Shown here: piece after piece, positions 46,503-53,696 of the stretch
Layout: every line of letters begins with the position of its first letter
How positions within the stretch are numbered: position 1 is the stretch's first letter
DNA from: Fen-1301 sp963786395
GTDB lineage: Bacteria > Bacteroidota > Ignavibacteria > Ignavibacteriales > Ignavibacteriaceae
DNA: 64,000 bases
Direction of reading: 5' to 3'
NCBI GenBank assembly: GCA_963786395.1
Contig: CAWAZD010000014.1
Coordinates: 186,001 to 250,000 of the forward strand
Made by a program: the position numbers and the translations under genes
The notes under the pieces: model-generated
Database searches by the model: none
Seen by the model: the letters and a program-made list of their open reading frames with translations, nothing else
What the model was told of the DNA's origin: nothing

Positions 46503-47462
46503 ATGGATAACGCTCAAAATTCCACCGGTTACTTTCCTATCGGCATCACAAGCCTGCACATCAGATTACTGGATACATTCCTTAATAAGTCGCTGCATTC
46601 AATTCCCGCAGAATGGCGCGGCATATTATCACCTAAATTTACATCATGGACAACGGCTGAATTTCACAACTGCTTTGAAAAAGCATCCGGCTGCACTTTG
46701 GATCCCGATACATTTATTCCGCCGGATGTGTTTGAAAAATTCGAGAACATATATAATTCTCTGAAAGTTTATGCCTACATTTTCACATGCGGTGATAGAT
46801 CTGATGAGAATTTCAAAACATGCTGTGAATTTTTATCGCAGCTCGGATACAATAAAAACAAAGTTCTGAAATTCTACGATCCATCCCATAACAGGTACAA
46901 GCTGTTTGAAGCTCTCGGGTACTTCATATTTGAAGAACTGCAGTTAAATGAAACCGACACATTCATATTAAAACATCATCTGAACTATTCAAATGAATAT
47001 GCATTATCGAACGGCGGAGAATTGACCGGCAGCCCGGATGTATCCCGAAAATATTTTGACAATGAAGTGGACAAAGTAAAATTAGAAATCTCCAGGTATA
47101 TGTTTTATTTCTCTGTGCTGCTTCCATGGTTTGATTACGGTGATCTGTTTAAATTGGAAAAAGAATTAGTAAAAATATCACCTCTGCACCTGGTTGAAAT
47201 CAAAGGCAAAGAGAAATCAGAATATCTCACAATACAATTGTTGGTTGAGATTATATGTACAATGAAAGATTATAAAATATTCCTGATTGAACATGATAAA
47301 ACCGACAATTACATACTGATAAAAAACGAAGCCTCGTTAAAAAGCGGCATACCCGCGAATAGAAAAGAGATAAAAATTGACTCAACAGATAATGCCAATG
47401 AATCCGGCAGTGTAACTATCCTGAAACGGATTATACACGTTCTTTTAAATTTGATTTTCTGA
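46503..47462 (+). CDS. Hypothetical protein
   Basis: A 319-residue soluble protein starting MDNAQNSTGYFPIGITSLHI. Its layout is alpha-helical with aromatic-rich segments (FTSWTTAEFHNCFEKASG, LKVYAYIFTCGDRSDEN, SLLPWFDYGDL-type block, TMKDYKIFLIEHDKTDN) and a hydrophobic C-terminus (LKRIIHVLLNLIF). No family was recognised and no catalytic motif is evident. It is preceded by a long regulatory gap and followed by tandemly duplicated repeat DNA and an insertion element, so it marks the left border of the accessory region. Confidence 0.55.
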   Translation: MDNAQNSTGYFPIGITSLHIRLLDTFLNKSLHSIPAEWRGILSPKFTSWTTAEFHNCFEKASGCTLDPDTFIPPDVFEKFENIYNSLKVYAYIFTCGDRSDENFKTCCEFLSQLGYNKNKVLKFYDPSHNRYKLFEALGYFIFEELQLNETDTFILKHHLNYSNEYALSNGGELTGSPDVSRKYFDNEVDKVKLEISRYMFYFSVLLPWFDYGDLFKLEKELVKISPLHLVEIKGKEKSEYLTIQLLVEIICTMKDYKIFLIEHDKTDNYILIKNEASLKSGIPANRKEIKIDSTDNANESGSVTILKRIIHVLLNLIF

Positions 47463-47473
47463 TCTATTCGATG

Positions 47474-47770
47474 CACCCAGGCATAAAGAGGCTGTGTGAA
47501 TATTCTGAATTTATCATCTGGTTAAGAATTTCATATTTGAAATTTCTTTAATTTCAAATGATTTTATGGATTCCCGCCTTCGCGGGAATGACAATTTTTG
47601 CAGATTTTCACCCAGGCATAAAGAGGGCTGTGTGAATATTCTGAATTTATCATCTGGTTAAGAATTTCATATTTGAAATTTCTTTAATTTCAAATGATTT
47701 TATGGATTCCCGCCTTCGCGGGAATGACAATTTAGATTTTCACCCAGGCATAAATGCCTGGGCTAATGAA
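47474..47770 (+). repeat. Tandem duplication of a 133-bp repeat unit
   Basis: Unit 1 (47474-47606) and unit 2 (47607-47740) are nearly identical, and a third partial start (47741-47770) continues into CCCAGGCATAAATGCCTGGG. Each unit begins CACCCAGGCATAAAGAG and contains an ATTTGAAAT/ATTTCAAAT stem and the hairpin ATTCCCGC-CTTC-GCGGGAAT. The unit starts inside a multi-hairpin-repeat arm, so the duplication arose within older repeat DNA. Confidence 0.88.
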
Positions 47771-47880
47771 AATAAATGTCTAAGCTATAATGGTGTCGGG
47801 GAATGGGAGTCTGTCCGAGAACTAGGATAAAAACGAAAAATAATTAATATATTTGTAGGAGAAAAACCTGGATAATAGAA

Positions 47881-49317
47881 ATGAAATTTCGTTCCTACGA
47901 ACAGCATCAAACAACACTTCTTCCTCAAAGTATAGAGGAATTGGTCCCTGAAAATCATGTTGTAAGGGCAGTCGATAAGATAGTAGAGCAATTAGATCTT
48001 AAGGATTTATATGCCAGCTATAGCGAAGAAGGTCAACCGGGCTACCATCCGATGATGTTAGTAAAGATATTACTTTATGGATATTTAGTTGGGGTACGGA
48101 GTTCAAGAAAAATAGCCGAGAAGTTAGAAAGCGATATATTCTTCATGTATCTATCAGCCCAGCAAAAGCCAGACTTCAGAACAATAAGTGATTTCAGGTT
48201 AAACAAAAAAGAATACCTTAAGGGATATTTCAAACAGGTGCTTCAAATATGCAGGCAGATGGGCCTGGCTAAGTTAGGACAAATAGCTATAGATGGAACA
48301 AAGATAGAAGCGAATTCTTCCAGAAAAAAGATGTTAGATAAAAAAGACCTTCTAAAATTAGAACGCAGAGTAGAAAATAACATAAAGCAAATCATTGAGA
48401 GCGCAGAAAGCATAGACAAAGAAGAAGATCAGAGATACGGAAAAGACAAAAGAGGAGATGAACTTCCTGAGGAGTTATCCGGAAATGAAAAACTATTAGA
48501 GAAAATAAAACAAGCGAAGAAACATCTGGAAGAAAATGATCTTAAAAGGGTAAGCCTAACAGATCCGGAATCCAGGATAATGCTTATAAACAATAGGGGA
48601 ACAGACATCTGTTATAATGCGCAGGCAGCCATTGATTGTGATAATCAGATAATAACAGCCTGTAAAATTAGCAATCATGAAAATGACCATAAAAATTTTA
48701 TTCCGGTATATGAAGAAATAGTCAAAAATACAGGAGAGAAACCAAAGGAAGTATTAGCCGATGCAGGTTATGAAAGTGGGAAAACATATCTGTACATTGA
48801 AGAGAATGAAATAGATGCGTATGTCCCTGATTGTATGCTAAATAAAGAAACAGATGAAAAGGATAACGAAACTATTGGAGAATTTGACAGAAGAAAATTT
48901 ACCTATAATCAATCAGATGATACCTATACCTGTCCAAATCAACAGGTGATGAAATTTAAAGGGAAAAACTCTAGAAACGGAGTAAAGTTCAGAATATATA
49001 TAGGCCATGCTTGTCAGGATTGTGCATTTAGAAGAAAATGCATCAGCAAACCGGAAGCAAAATCAAGACAGATACAGATTTATGAAAATGATAAGTTTAA
49101 GGCAGAGATGCGCACTAAACTATTATCCATGGAAGGAAGAATAAAATACAAGAGAAGAATGGTAATAGAACCAGTCTTTGCACATCTAAAAAGAATAATG
49201 TTGTTCAGACAGTTCTTACTTCGTGGAGTGGATAAGGCAGAATGTGAGTTAAATTTACTTTGTACTGCTTACAACATTAAGAAATTATCCAAATATTTAA
49301 GCCTACAAGCAATATAA
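47881..49317 (+). CDS. IS1182-family DDE transposase
   Basis: A 478-residue intact transposase. The N-terminal DUF772 region reads FRSYEQHQTTLLPQSIEELV and HVVRAVDKIVEQLDL, with VKILLYGYLVGVRSSRKIAE. The DDE residues lie in LGQIAIDGTKIEANSS (Asp), EVLADAGYESGKTY (Asp) and YKRRMVIEPVFAHLKRI (Glu). A cysteine cluster (CQDCAFRRKCISK) near residue 380 is typical of this family. The start at 47881 is about 75 bases inside the left end. A terminator overlaps the stop. Confidence 0.95.
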   Translation: MKFRSYEQHQTTLLPQSIEELVPENHVVRAVDKIVEQLDLKDLYASYSEEGQPGYHPMMLVKILLYGYLVGVRSSRKIAEKLESDIFFMYLSAQQKPDFRTISDFRLNKKEYLKGYFKQVLQICRQMGLAKLGQIAIDGTKIEANSSRKKMLDKKDLLKLERRVENNIKQIIESAESIDKEEDQRYGKDKRGDELPEELSGNEKLLEKIKQAKKHLEENDLKRVSLTDPESRIMLINNRGTDICYNAQAAIDCDNQIITACKISNHENDHKNFIPVYEEIVKNTGEKPKEVLADAGYESGKTYLYIEENEIDAYVPDCMLNKETDEKDNETIGEFDRRKFTYNQSDDTYTCPNQQVMKFKGKNSRNGVKFRIYIGHACQDCAFRRKCISKPEAKSRQIQIYENDKFKAEMRTKLLSMEGRIKYKRRMVIEPVFAHLKRIMLFRQFLLRGVDKAECELNLLCTAYNIKKLSKYLSLQAI

Positions 49318-49336
49318 CTTGCAGGCTTATTTTTTT
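49299..49336 (+). terminator. Terminator of the transposase gene
   Basis: A stem AAGCCTACAAG / CTTGCAGGCTT with one A-C mismatch and an 8-base loop, followed by ATTTTTTTC. The left arm overlaps the last codons of the transposase. Confidence 0.85.
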
Positions 49337-49470
49337 CATCATCAAATAATGAAAAAATAAGTCCTCAAAGGTATCGTCCACATAATAACTCATTATTTGA
49401 ATTATTATATAGGAGGTTCTCGGACAGACTCATGGTCCCCGACACCCCAGAAATCGGATTGAAAATTTAA

Positions 49471-50175
49471 TCAATCAGGATTTGACCGGGAAATTTTGGA
49501 ATAGGAGAGACGGCGTTTCAGGGTTTTGCGAATGATCTCAACCTGACGAACTGAAATTTTATATTTACGGGCTATAAGCCGGTTGGGGATACCTTTTAAT
49601 CGTTCAGCCAGAACGGCACCGAGCAAAGGTTCTGATTTTTCCAGAGATTTGCAAAACTCTTCAATAAATTCTTCTGACAATAAATTATCATCGAAAGGAT
49701 CATTGAACGGGACGACATATTCGCTTTGGAGATTTTTTCTGCAAAGAAGAATTTCATCATCAGCGGGCATTTCACCTTCTTCATCTTCATCCCAATGTGG
49801 AAGAGGAATGGTTTTTTGTTCATTTCTGAAAAAACGGGAAATCTGCCATTTTATGAGAAGGCAAACATAATTAGAAAGCTGAGCCGACACCATAACAAAG
49901 GTTTTTCCGTTTACAGTTATTGTGAAACGAGGGTCAGGAGTGTAAGCATTTATGACAGAAACAATTTCAAGGATCATAACTTTAGCTTCAGAGACATAAT
50001 CCTGAGCTTCGAGGCATCCAGTAAGGCCCAATCTTGACAGCACATTCAATTTAGTTGTGGCAAATTTAAGCCACTTAATATTATTACTTGTATTGACAAG
50101 AAAATTGACAAGGACATTCCGCTTAGCGGAAGACTGAGATTGAAAAATAACCGATTTAACAATTTGTTTTTTCAC
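49471..50175 (-). CDS. ECF-sigma-factor-like protein of the island
   Basis: A 234-residue basic protein starting at GTG 50175. The N-terminal half has the helix layout of sigma region 2 (LEAQDYVSEAKVMILEIVS, then LIKWQISRFFRNEQKTIPL, like the WLxxIAxNxxxDxxRR block). An acidic linker follows (HWDEDEEGEMPADDE). The C-terminal ~60 residues resemble sigma region 4: a FIEEFCKSLEKSEPLLGAVL helix and a helix-turn-helix PNRLIARKYKISVRQVEIIRKTLKRRL. It is divergent, so a non-sigma helix-turn-helix regulator is possible. It is the last gene of a minus-strand operon headed by copy 1 of the shared ~45-bp promoter-like element, which it may recognise. Confidence 0.5.
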   Translation of the reverse strand: MKKQIVKSVIFQSQSSAKRNVLVNFLVNTSNNIKWLKFATTKLNVLSRLGLTGCLEAQDYVSEAKVMILEIVSVINAYTPDPRFTITVNGKTFVMVSAQLSNYVCLLIKWQISRFFRNEQKTIPLPHWDEDEEGEMPADDEILLCRKNLQSEYVVPFNDPFDDNLLSEEFIEEFCKSLEKSEPLLGAVLAERLKGIPNRLIARKYKISVRQVEIIRKTLKRRLSYSKISRSNPD

Positions 50176-50254
50176 AATTATAGTCCCAATTATTTAACGA
50201 CTTAAAAATATTTTTCTTTTGCTAAGTAATAAATCCAGAAAGAGCTGCAATTAT

Positions 50255-50737
50255 TTAATGTACAGATTCAGGGTACTTTTTTATACCATTCTTTTTGGAT
50301 TGGCTTCCATAGATGAAAGAGGTAACAATCGAAACCAGGGTAGCGGATGAGAATACAATACCGATAACATTAAAGCCGAGTGCAGTAAGATAAAACCCAC
50401 CGCCGATTCCGATAGCACCGGTGAGGAAGCCGAAAATTAAACCAAGGGTAGACTTCCTGATTCCGGAGGAGACTAGTTTTTTCTCCATTTCGATTCTATG
50501 GGCTGTTTGATTTTCAGCCTGAACAATAAGCCGCTGAGCGAGACCGGGCAGTACGGCTTCATAATCTTTTAGCTGTTCCGGGGAAGGAAGACTTTCATCC
50601 GGAAAAACAGAGAAAACACCCGTTCCGCCTGAAGCGGTTCCCTCCCGACGAGTCGTGACAGGCTCATTCTTAAGTGGGACTTTAGGAAAGACATTCTCAC
50701 GATCAGGGGGATACGGGTTATCGTTTTTCGAATCCAT
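50255..50737 (-). CDS. DUF2335-family membrane protein
   Basis: A 160-residue protein. After a polar, proline-rich N-terminus comes the DUF2335 signature: LPSPEQLKDYEAVLPGLAQRL, then AENQTAHRIEMEKKLVSSGIRK (split here), and two membrane helices (LGLIFGFLTGAIGIGGGFYL and NVIGIVFSSATLVSIVTSFIYG). Family members are common in prophages and mobile regions, and their role is not known. A holin-like function is possible but unproven. It overlaps the small upstream gene by 20 bases and precedes the sigma-like gene, forming one operon. Confidence 0.75.
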   Translation of the reverse strand: MDSKNDNPYPPDRENVFPKVPLKNEPVTTRREGTASGGTGVFSVFPDESLPSPEQLKDYEAVLPGLAQRLIVQAENQTAHRIEMEKKLVSSGIRKSTLGLIFGFLTGAIGIGGGFYLTALGFNVIGIVFSSATLVSIVTSFIYGSQSKKNGIKKYPESVH

Positions 50738-50921
50738 TTTTACCTCCTGAAATTAATTTCATAGAATCGGAATAGTCGGATTTAAGTTTCCGCCAATCCT
50801 TTTTGATAGCTGACGCGTCATGTTTTTCATGCAAGTTATCTTCCTGGAGGAAGCCGGCGAAGTCGAAAATAGAACCAATTCCCTGGACGAGCAGGGACAG
50901 GGTAGCGAAAATATTTTTCAT
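50718..50921 (-). CDS. Small island protein with hydrophobic N-terminus
   Basis: A 67-residue protein. ATG 50921 (MKNIFATLSLLVQGIGSIFD) is chosen because GAGGT lies six bases upstream; the in-frame ATG 50933 includes that site. The N-terminal ~20 residues are hydrophobic, and the rest is a charged helix (LHEKHDASAIKKDWRKLKSD). No family was recognised. It is the first gene of the minus-strand operon, directly behind copy 1 of the shared element, with a 20-base overlap into the DUF2335 gene. Confidence 0.5.
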   Translation of the reverse strand: MKNIFATLSLLVQGIGSIFDFAGFLQEDNLHEKHDASAIKKDWRKLKSDYSDSMKLISGGKNGFEKR

Positions 50922-50941
50922 TTTATACCTCATAAAAAAAA

Positions 50942-50985
50942 GTTAGCCTCTACATATAATTACCATTTTTGTCCATTTTTTACCG
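50942..50985 (-). promoter_or_regulatory. Shared island promoter-like element, copy 1 (minus strand)
   Basis: Read on the minus strand: CGGTAAAAAATGG, then a short spacer, then TGGTAATTATATGTAGAGG and CTAAC. It matches copies 2 and 3 over ~45 bp and ends ~20 bases before the start of the small island gene. The distance to the gene fits a promoter whose -10 lies in TATATGTA. Confidence 0.6.
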
Positions 50986-51011
50986 TTTCAGGCCTTGGCC
51001 GAGGCTGTCCG

Positions 51012-51056
51012 CGGTAAAAAACGGGAGTTTTTGGTAATTATATGTATAGGGGTAAC
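51012..51056 (+). promoter_or_regulatory. Shared island promoter-like element, copy 2
   Basis: CGGTAAAAAACGGGAGTTTT, then TGGTAATTATATGTATAGGG and GTAAC. It is divergent from copy 1 across a 26-base GC-rich centre (CAGGCCTTGGCCGAGGCTG). It would drive the first DUF6266-like gene through a ~115-base structured leader. Confidence 0.6.
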
Positions 51057-51082
51057 CTTAAGGAAAGCCCGGAGGTTAAAGA

Positions 51083-51139
51083 CTTTTTGTGACGACAAAA
51101 AGGAGGTAACCCAAAACCGATGCGGAGAGACTGCATCGG
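51083..51139 (+). other. Structured 5' leader (two hairpins)
   Basis: Hairpin 1: CTTTTTGT-GACG-ACAAAAAG (51083-51102), a perfect 8-bp stem. Hairpin 2: CCGATGC / GCATCGG (51117-51123 with 51133-51139), a perfect 7-bp stem with a 9-base loop. Both lie between promoter-like copy 2 and the AAAGGAG site of the gene at 51170. They could stabilise a strongly expressed mRNA or control its translation. Confidence 0.6.
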
Positions 51140-51169
51140 GGGAAATAACAAAAAAGAAAGGAGTTAATT

Positions 51170-51862
51170 ATGGGAGGCCAATTAAAACGCCAAACATTAG
51201 GTGACGCATCGGGAGCCGTAGGGCATTTAGTATTCAGGATAAAAGGTGAAAGGAATATTATAGCTCAACGCCCGATAAAGAAAACAAATCCAGGCCCGGT
51301 AAATGAGAAAGTAGCTGCAATAAGAGCGAAGTTCAAATTAGCGGGCAATGTTGCGGGAGGGTTATACAAAGCGGGTTCATTAAAGGACTTATGGCCGAAG
51401 CCTGGAACAAACAAAGGGACGAAATACACAGAGATGTTCAAAAGGAATCATGTAACGATAGGTACAATTGACGAGTTGGGAACAGTTCAGGTAGTACCGG
51501 ATCATGGAATTCCAATATCAAACGCAGCAATAACACTAACCCAGAAGGGAATGACAATAAGCGCGGATGAGTTAGGAAATAATTCGGGAATTGATCCTAA
51601 CGTTGAAAAATTCCTAGTAGGAGTTGGGGTAATTATTATGAGGACCCCGACGAATCCAGCAGATCCTGAGTATAAAATTCTGACAGTAAAGACCGGGCTG
51701 CAGTCGCTGGACAATGACACACCAATCAGCGTGAACTTTGAGTTCGGCGGAGCGGACATTACACAGTATTCAGCGTACACGGACAAGAAAGTATTTCTTA
51801 CATTTCTTACTCAGACTGCTTTAGGAGTTCCTGTTCATTATACGGAGCAGTTTAAGAACTAG
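51170..51862 (+). CDS. DUF6266-like protein, island paralogue 1
   Basis: A 230-residue protein without signal peptide or membrane helix. The N-terminus (LGDASGAVGHLVFRIKGERN, P-I-K-K-T, then VAAIRAKFKLAGNVAG) resembles the SGxVGxxV...R-KF region of DUF6266 proteins of Bacteroidota. The middle has MFKRNHVTIGTIDELGTVQV and VVPDHGIPISNAAITL, and the end is rich in beta strands. It aligns along its length with the gene at 52686 (shared: IG-NLVF, Y/FT-FK, GHGxP/PDHGxP, SGI...E-KF, the closing Y-K-K stretch). Its place before a strong terminator and behind a dedicated promoter and structured leader suggests abundant expression, for example a virion or particle protein; that is inference. Confidence 0.6.
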   Translation: MGGQLKRQTLGDASGAVGHLVFRIKGERNIIAQRPIKKTNPGPVNEKVAAIRAKFKLAGNVAGGLYKAGSLKDLWPKPGTNKGTKYTEMFKRNHVTIGTIDELGTVQVVPDHGIPISNAAITLTQKGMTISADELGNNSGIDPNVEKFLVGVGVIIMRTPTNPADPEYKILTVKTGLQSLDNDTPISVNFEFGGADITQYSAYTDKKVFLTFLTQTALGVPVHYTEQFKN

Positions 51863-51908
51863 TGAAGCAAAGAGAAAGATTCAGGTGAGATAGTTCAGTA
51901 ATAAAGTG

Positions 51909-51945
51909 ATCCCTCCGGGTGCAAAAGCCCGGCGGGATTTTTTTT
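51909..51945 (+). terminator. Strong intrinsic terminator after paralogue 1
   Basis: A stem ATCCC-T-CCGGG / CCCGG-C-GGGAT with one internal mismatch and loop TGCAAAAG, followed by eight T. It isolates the paralogue 1 transcript. Confidence 0.9.
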
Positions 51946-52590
51946 GAAATGAGGAAATAAGGAAAAACCACGGAGACCACAGAGAACCACGGAGAAAGAA
52001 AAGGATTGGTGGAAGAGGGGAATGGAGTAATGGATTGACGGAGTAATGGAGTAATGGAAAGAGGAAATAATGCTGCCAGGGAGTGGTCCCCGGCAGCCGG
52101 GAAAAAAAGCTGCATGGATTCCCGCTTCCGGGGGAATGACAATTGGAGATTTTCACAAAGGTTCTAAAGGACTGGGCTAATTTAATAAATGGAGTGTTGC
52201 CTCATTCAGGCCGTGGGACATAGTAAATGCATAGTCGATCAGGCCTTGGGACATAGTAAATGCCTAACAGGCACATAGTCTTTCATGTATTAATCGAGAA
52301 CAAATTCCTAAGGGTGACTTAATCATTAGTGCAAGTCTGAAGTTGGAATTTAGTTTTTAGTAGGCCTATAGCAGGCTTTAAGGCGTAGGAAAGGGAAAAG
52401 GGGAAAAGTTAAAAGTTAAAAATGAAAGGAGTAATGGTGTCGGGGAATGGTCCCCGACACCCCGGAAAGAAAAGGAAAAAGGAGAGCAAAACAGAGAACC
52501 AGGGCAGAATGAGACAAATGGTGGATCAAAATGAAGCAAAAAAATCAGCTTAAAAAAGTGTGAATTTGGCTTAAAAACGAATGTTTTTGG
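51946..52590 (+). repeat. Repeat-filled intergenic region
   Basis: No gene is evident. In order: ACCACGGAGACCACAGAG runs (51966-52000); degenerate GGATT/GGAGTAATGG units (52005-52060); the hairpin GCTGCCAGGGA-GTGG-TCCCCGGCAGC (52072-52097); an ATTCCCGC...GGGGGAAT hairpin (52117-52138); a fragment of the multi-hairpin repeat (52163-52185); and two direct repeats CAGGCC(G/T)TGGGACATAGTAA (52207 and 52240). The perfect hairpin GGTGTCGGGGA-ATGG-TCCCCGACACC (52436-52461) comes last. Confidence 0.75.
52436..52461 (+). repeat. Intact GGTGTC hairpin repeat (uninterrupted IS target)
   Basis: GGTGTCGGGGA-ATGG-TCCCCGACACC, a perfect 11-bp stem. The same sequence flanks the IS element at 47792-47806 and 49432-49446. 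Relatives at 52072-52097 and 53538-53563 keep pairing while changing bases (GGTGTC/GACACC versus GCTGCC/GGCAGC), so the folded form is conserved. Confidence 0.9.
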
Positions 52591-52595
52591 AAGCC

Positions 52596-52637
52596 GCGGT
52601 AAAAAACGGGGTTTTTTGGTAATTATATGTATAGGGG
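52596..52637 (+). promoter_or_regulatory. Shared island promoter-like element, copy 3
   Basis: CGCGGTAAAAAACGGGGTTT, then TTTGGTAATTATATGTATAG and GGGT; nearly identical to copy 2 over ~45 bp. The gene at 52686 starts 48 bases downstream behind an AAAGGAGTAAGGA site. Here the A6/T6 arms can form a hairpin around CGGGG. Confidence 0.6.
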
Positions 52638-52685
52638 TGTCCGTGAGATAGAGGATAATTTATAAAAAACTAAAGGAGTAAGGAA

Positions 52686-53360
52686 ATGGCACTTTTAACA
52701 AGCAGTTTAGGAAACCTATCTGGGAAAATTGGGAACTTAGTGTTCAAAGTAATGAACGGAAAAACTTACGTCTCGAAGGCGCCTGGCAAGAGGAAAGCGA
52801 TAACCGATCCGGCGAAATTGAGGCATGCAATAAAATTTGGAACGACCGGCAAAATAGCATCAGCAATTAATTCAGTCCCTGAGCTGCAGGATATCTGGAA
52901 GATGGAATTCAAAACGAAGAATGGAGTCTTCACAAAAATATTCAAGAGTATTTACAGACAGATGACCGGGAATGATTTCAATCAATCCGGTTCAATTATG
53001 CCCGGGCATGGATTTCCAGTAAACGGGAAGGTGACAATAGGAATTAACCACATCTTTGTTGAGGCAGACGCACCCGGAGAAAAGAGCGGGATAACCGAAG
53101 AGACTGAAAAGTTTATACAGGCAGTGGGGATAATTGTTTTTAAGGAACCTGTAAATGATACTGTTCCGGAGACAAAGGTAGCGTCAATACTTTCATGGCC
53201 TCCGGAGGAATTAAAACTGAATGAACCGCAGTTATTTTGTTTTGTTATGAACAGGGATGAACAGCAGGAGATGCAGTCATACGGCAAAAAGGAATTTCAT
53301 TTTCATCTTGTTACCCGGGATGATGGAGGGGAAGTAGCACAATACTCGGAGATGATTTAA
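52686..53360 (+). CDS. DUF6266-like protein, island paralogue 2
   Basis: A 224-residue paralogue of the gene at 51170. It starts LTSSLGNLSGKIGNLVFKVM and then NGKTYVSKAPGKRKAITDP, close to the DUF6266 N-terminus (SGKxGNxV...P). Shared blocks with paralogue 1 include FTKIFKS, MPGHGFPVNGKVTIG, EKSGITEETEKFIQAVGIIV and the closing YGKKEFHFHLVT. There is no signal peptide. It has its own copy of the island promoter-like element. Whether the pair form a particle, a surface array or something else cannot be told from sequence. Confidence 0.6.
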   Translation: MALLTSSLGNLSGKIGNLVFKVMNGKTYVSKAPGKRKAITDPAKLRHAIKFGTTGKIASAINSVPELQDIWKMEFKTKNGVFTKIFKSIYRQMTGNDFNQSGSIMPGHGFPVNGKVTIGINHIFVEADAPGEKSGITEETEKFIQAVGIIVFKEPVNDTVPETKVASILSWPPEELKLNEPQLFCFVMNRDEQQEMQSYGKKEFHFHLVTRDDGGEVAQYSEMI

Positions 53361-53361
53361 G

Positions 53362-53563
53362 AAAGGAAAAAGGAAAAAGGTAAAAGGAAGAACGGCGGAT
53401 GCGGGAAAGGAGGAATGGATAGTTGGATTGATGGATTGATGGATTGTTGGAAGAATGGAAGGGAAAAAAGTTAAAAGTTAGATGAGGATGGATTGGTGGA
53501 ATAGTGGATTGATGGAGGATTGGAGAGAGGAAATAATGCTGCCGGGGAATGGTCCCTGGCAGC
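53362..53563 (+). repeat. Degenerate GGATTG-type repeats and hairpin
   Basis: AGAAAGGAAAAAGG and GGAATGGATAGTTGGATTG-type units run from 53362 to ~53530. They are followed by the hairpin GCTGCCGGGGA-ATGG-TCCCTGGCAGC (53538-53563), a member of the IS-target hairpin family. No coding potential. Confidence 0.75.
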
Positions 53564-53604
53564 CCGGAAACGGTATTACTGACAATAATATATTGATTCG
53601 TTTA

Positions 53605-53672
53605 ATGCCATAAATGGCATAAGTATTTTTAATTTTTCCATTTACCCAGCCCTAAAGGACTGGGCTAATTTA
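53605..53672 (+). repeat. Multi-hairpin dispersed repeat, copy D (partial)
   Basis: Contains ATGCCA-TAAA-TGGCAT and CCCAGCCC-TAAA-GGACTGGG with the usual spacer, then stops at CTAATTTAA, 25 bases before the next gene. The second hairpin carries a mismatch. Confidence 0.85.
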
Positions 53673-53696
53673 ACCTCACTGAGAAGGAAAGAATAA

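Larger units (their letters stand above)
47807..49431 (+). mobile_element. IS1182-family insertion sequence (1625 bp, intact)
   Basis: Bounded by 16-bp perfect inverted repeats GAGTCTGTCCGAGAAC (47807-47822) and its complement (49416-49431), and by 4-bp direct repeats ATGG (47803-47806 and 49432-49435). The flanks read GGTGTCGGGGA before and TCCCCGACACC after. Removing the element and one ATGG therefore restores a perfect 11-bp-stem hairpin with an ATGG loop identical to the intact one at 52436-52461. The single transposase gene is complete, so the element may be active. Confidence 0.93.
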
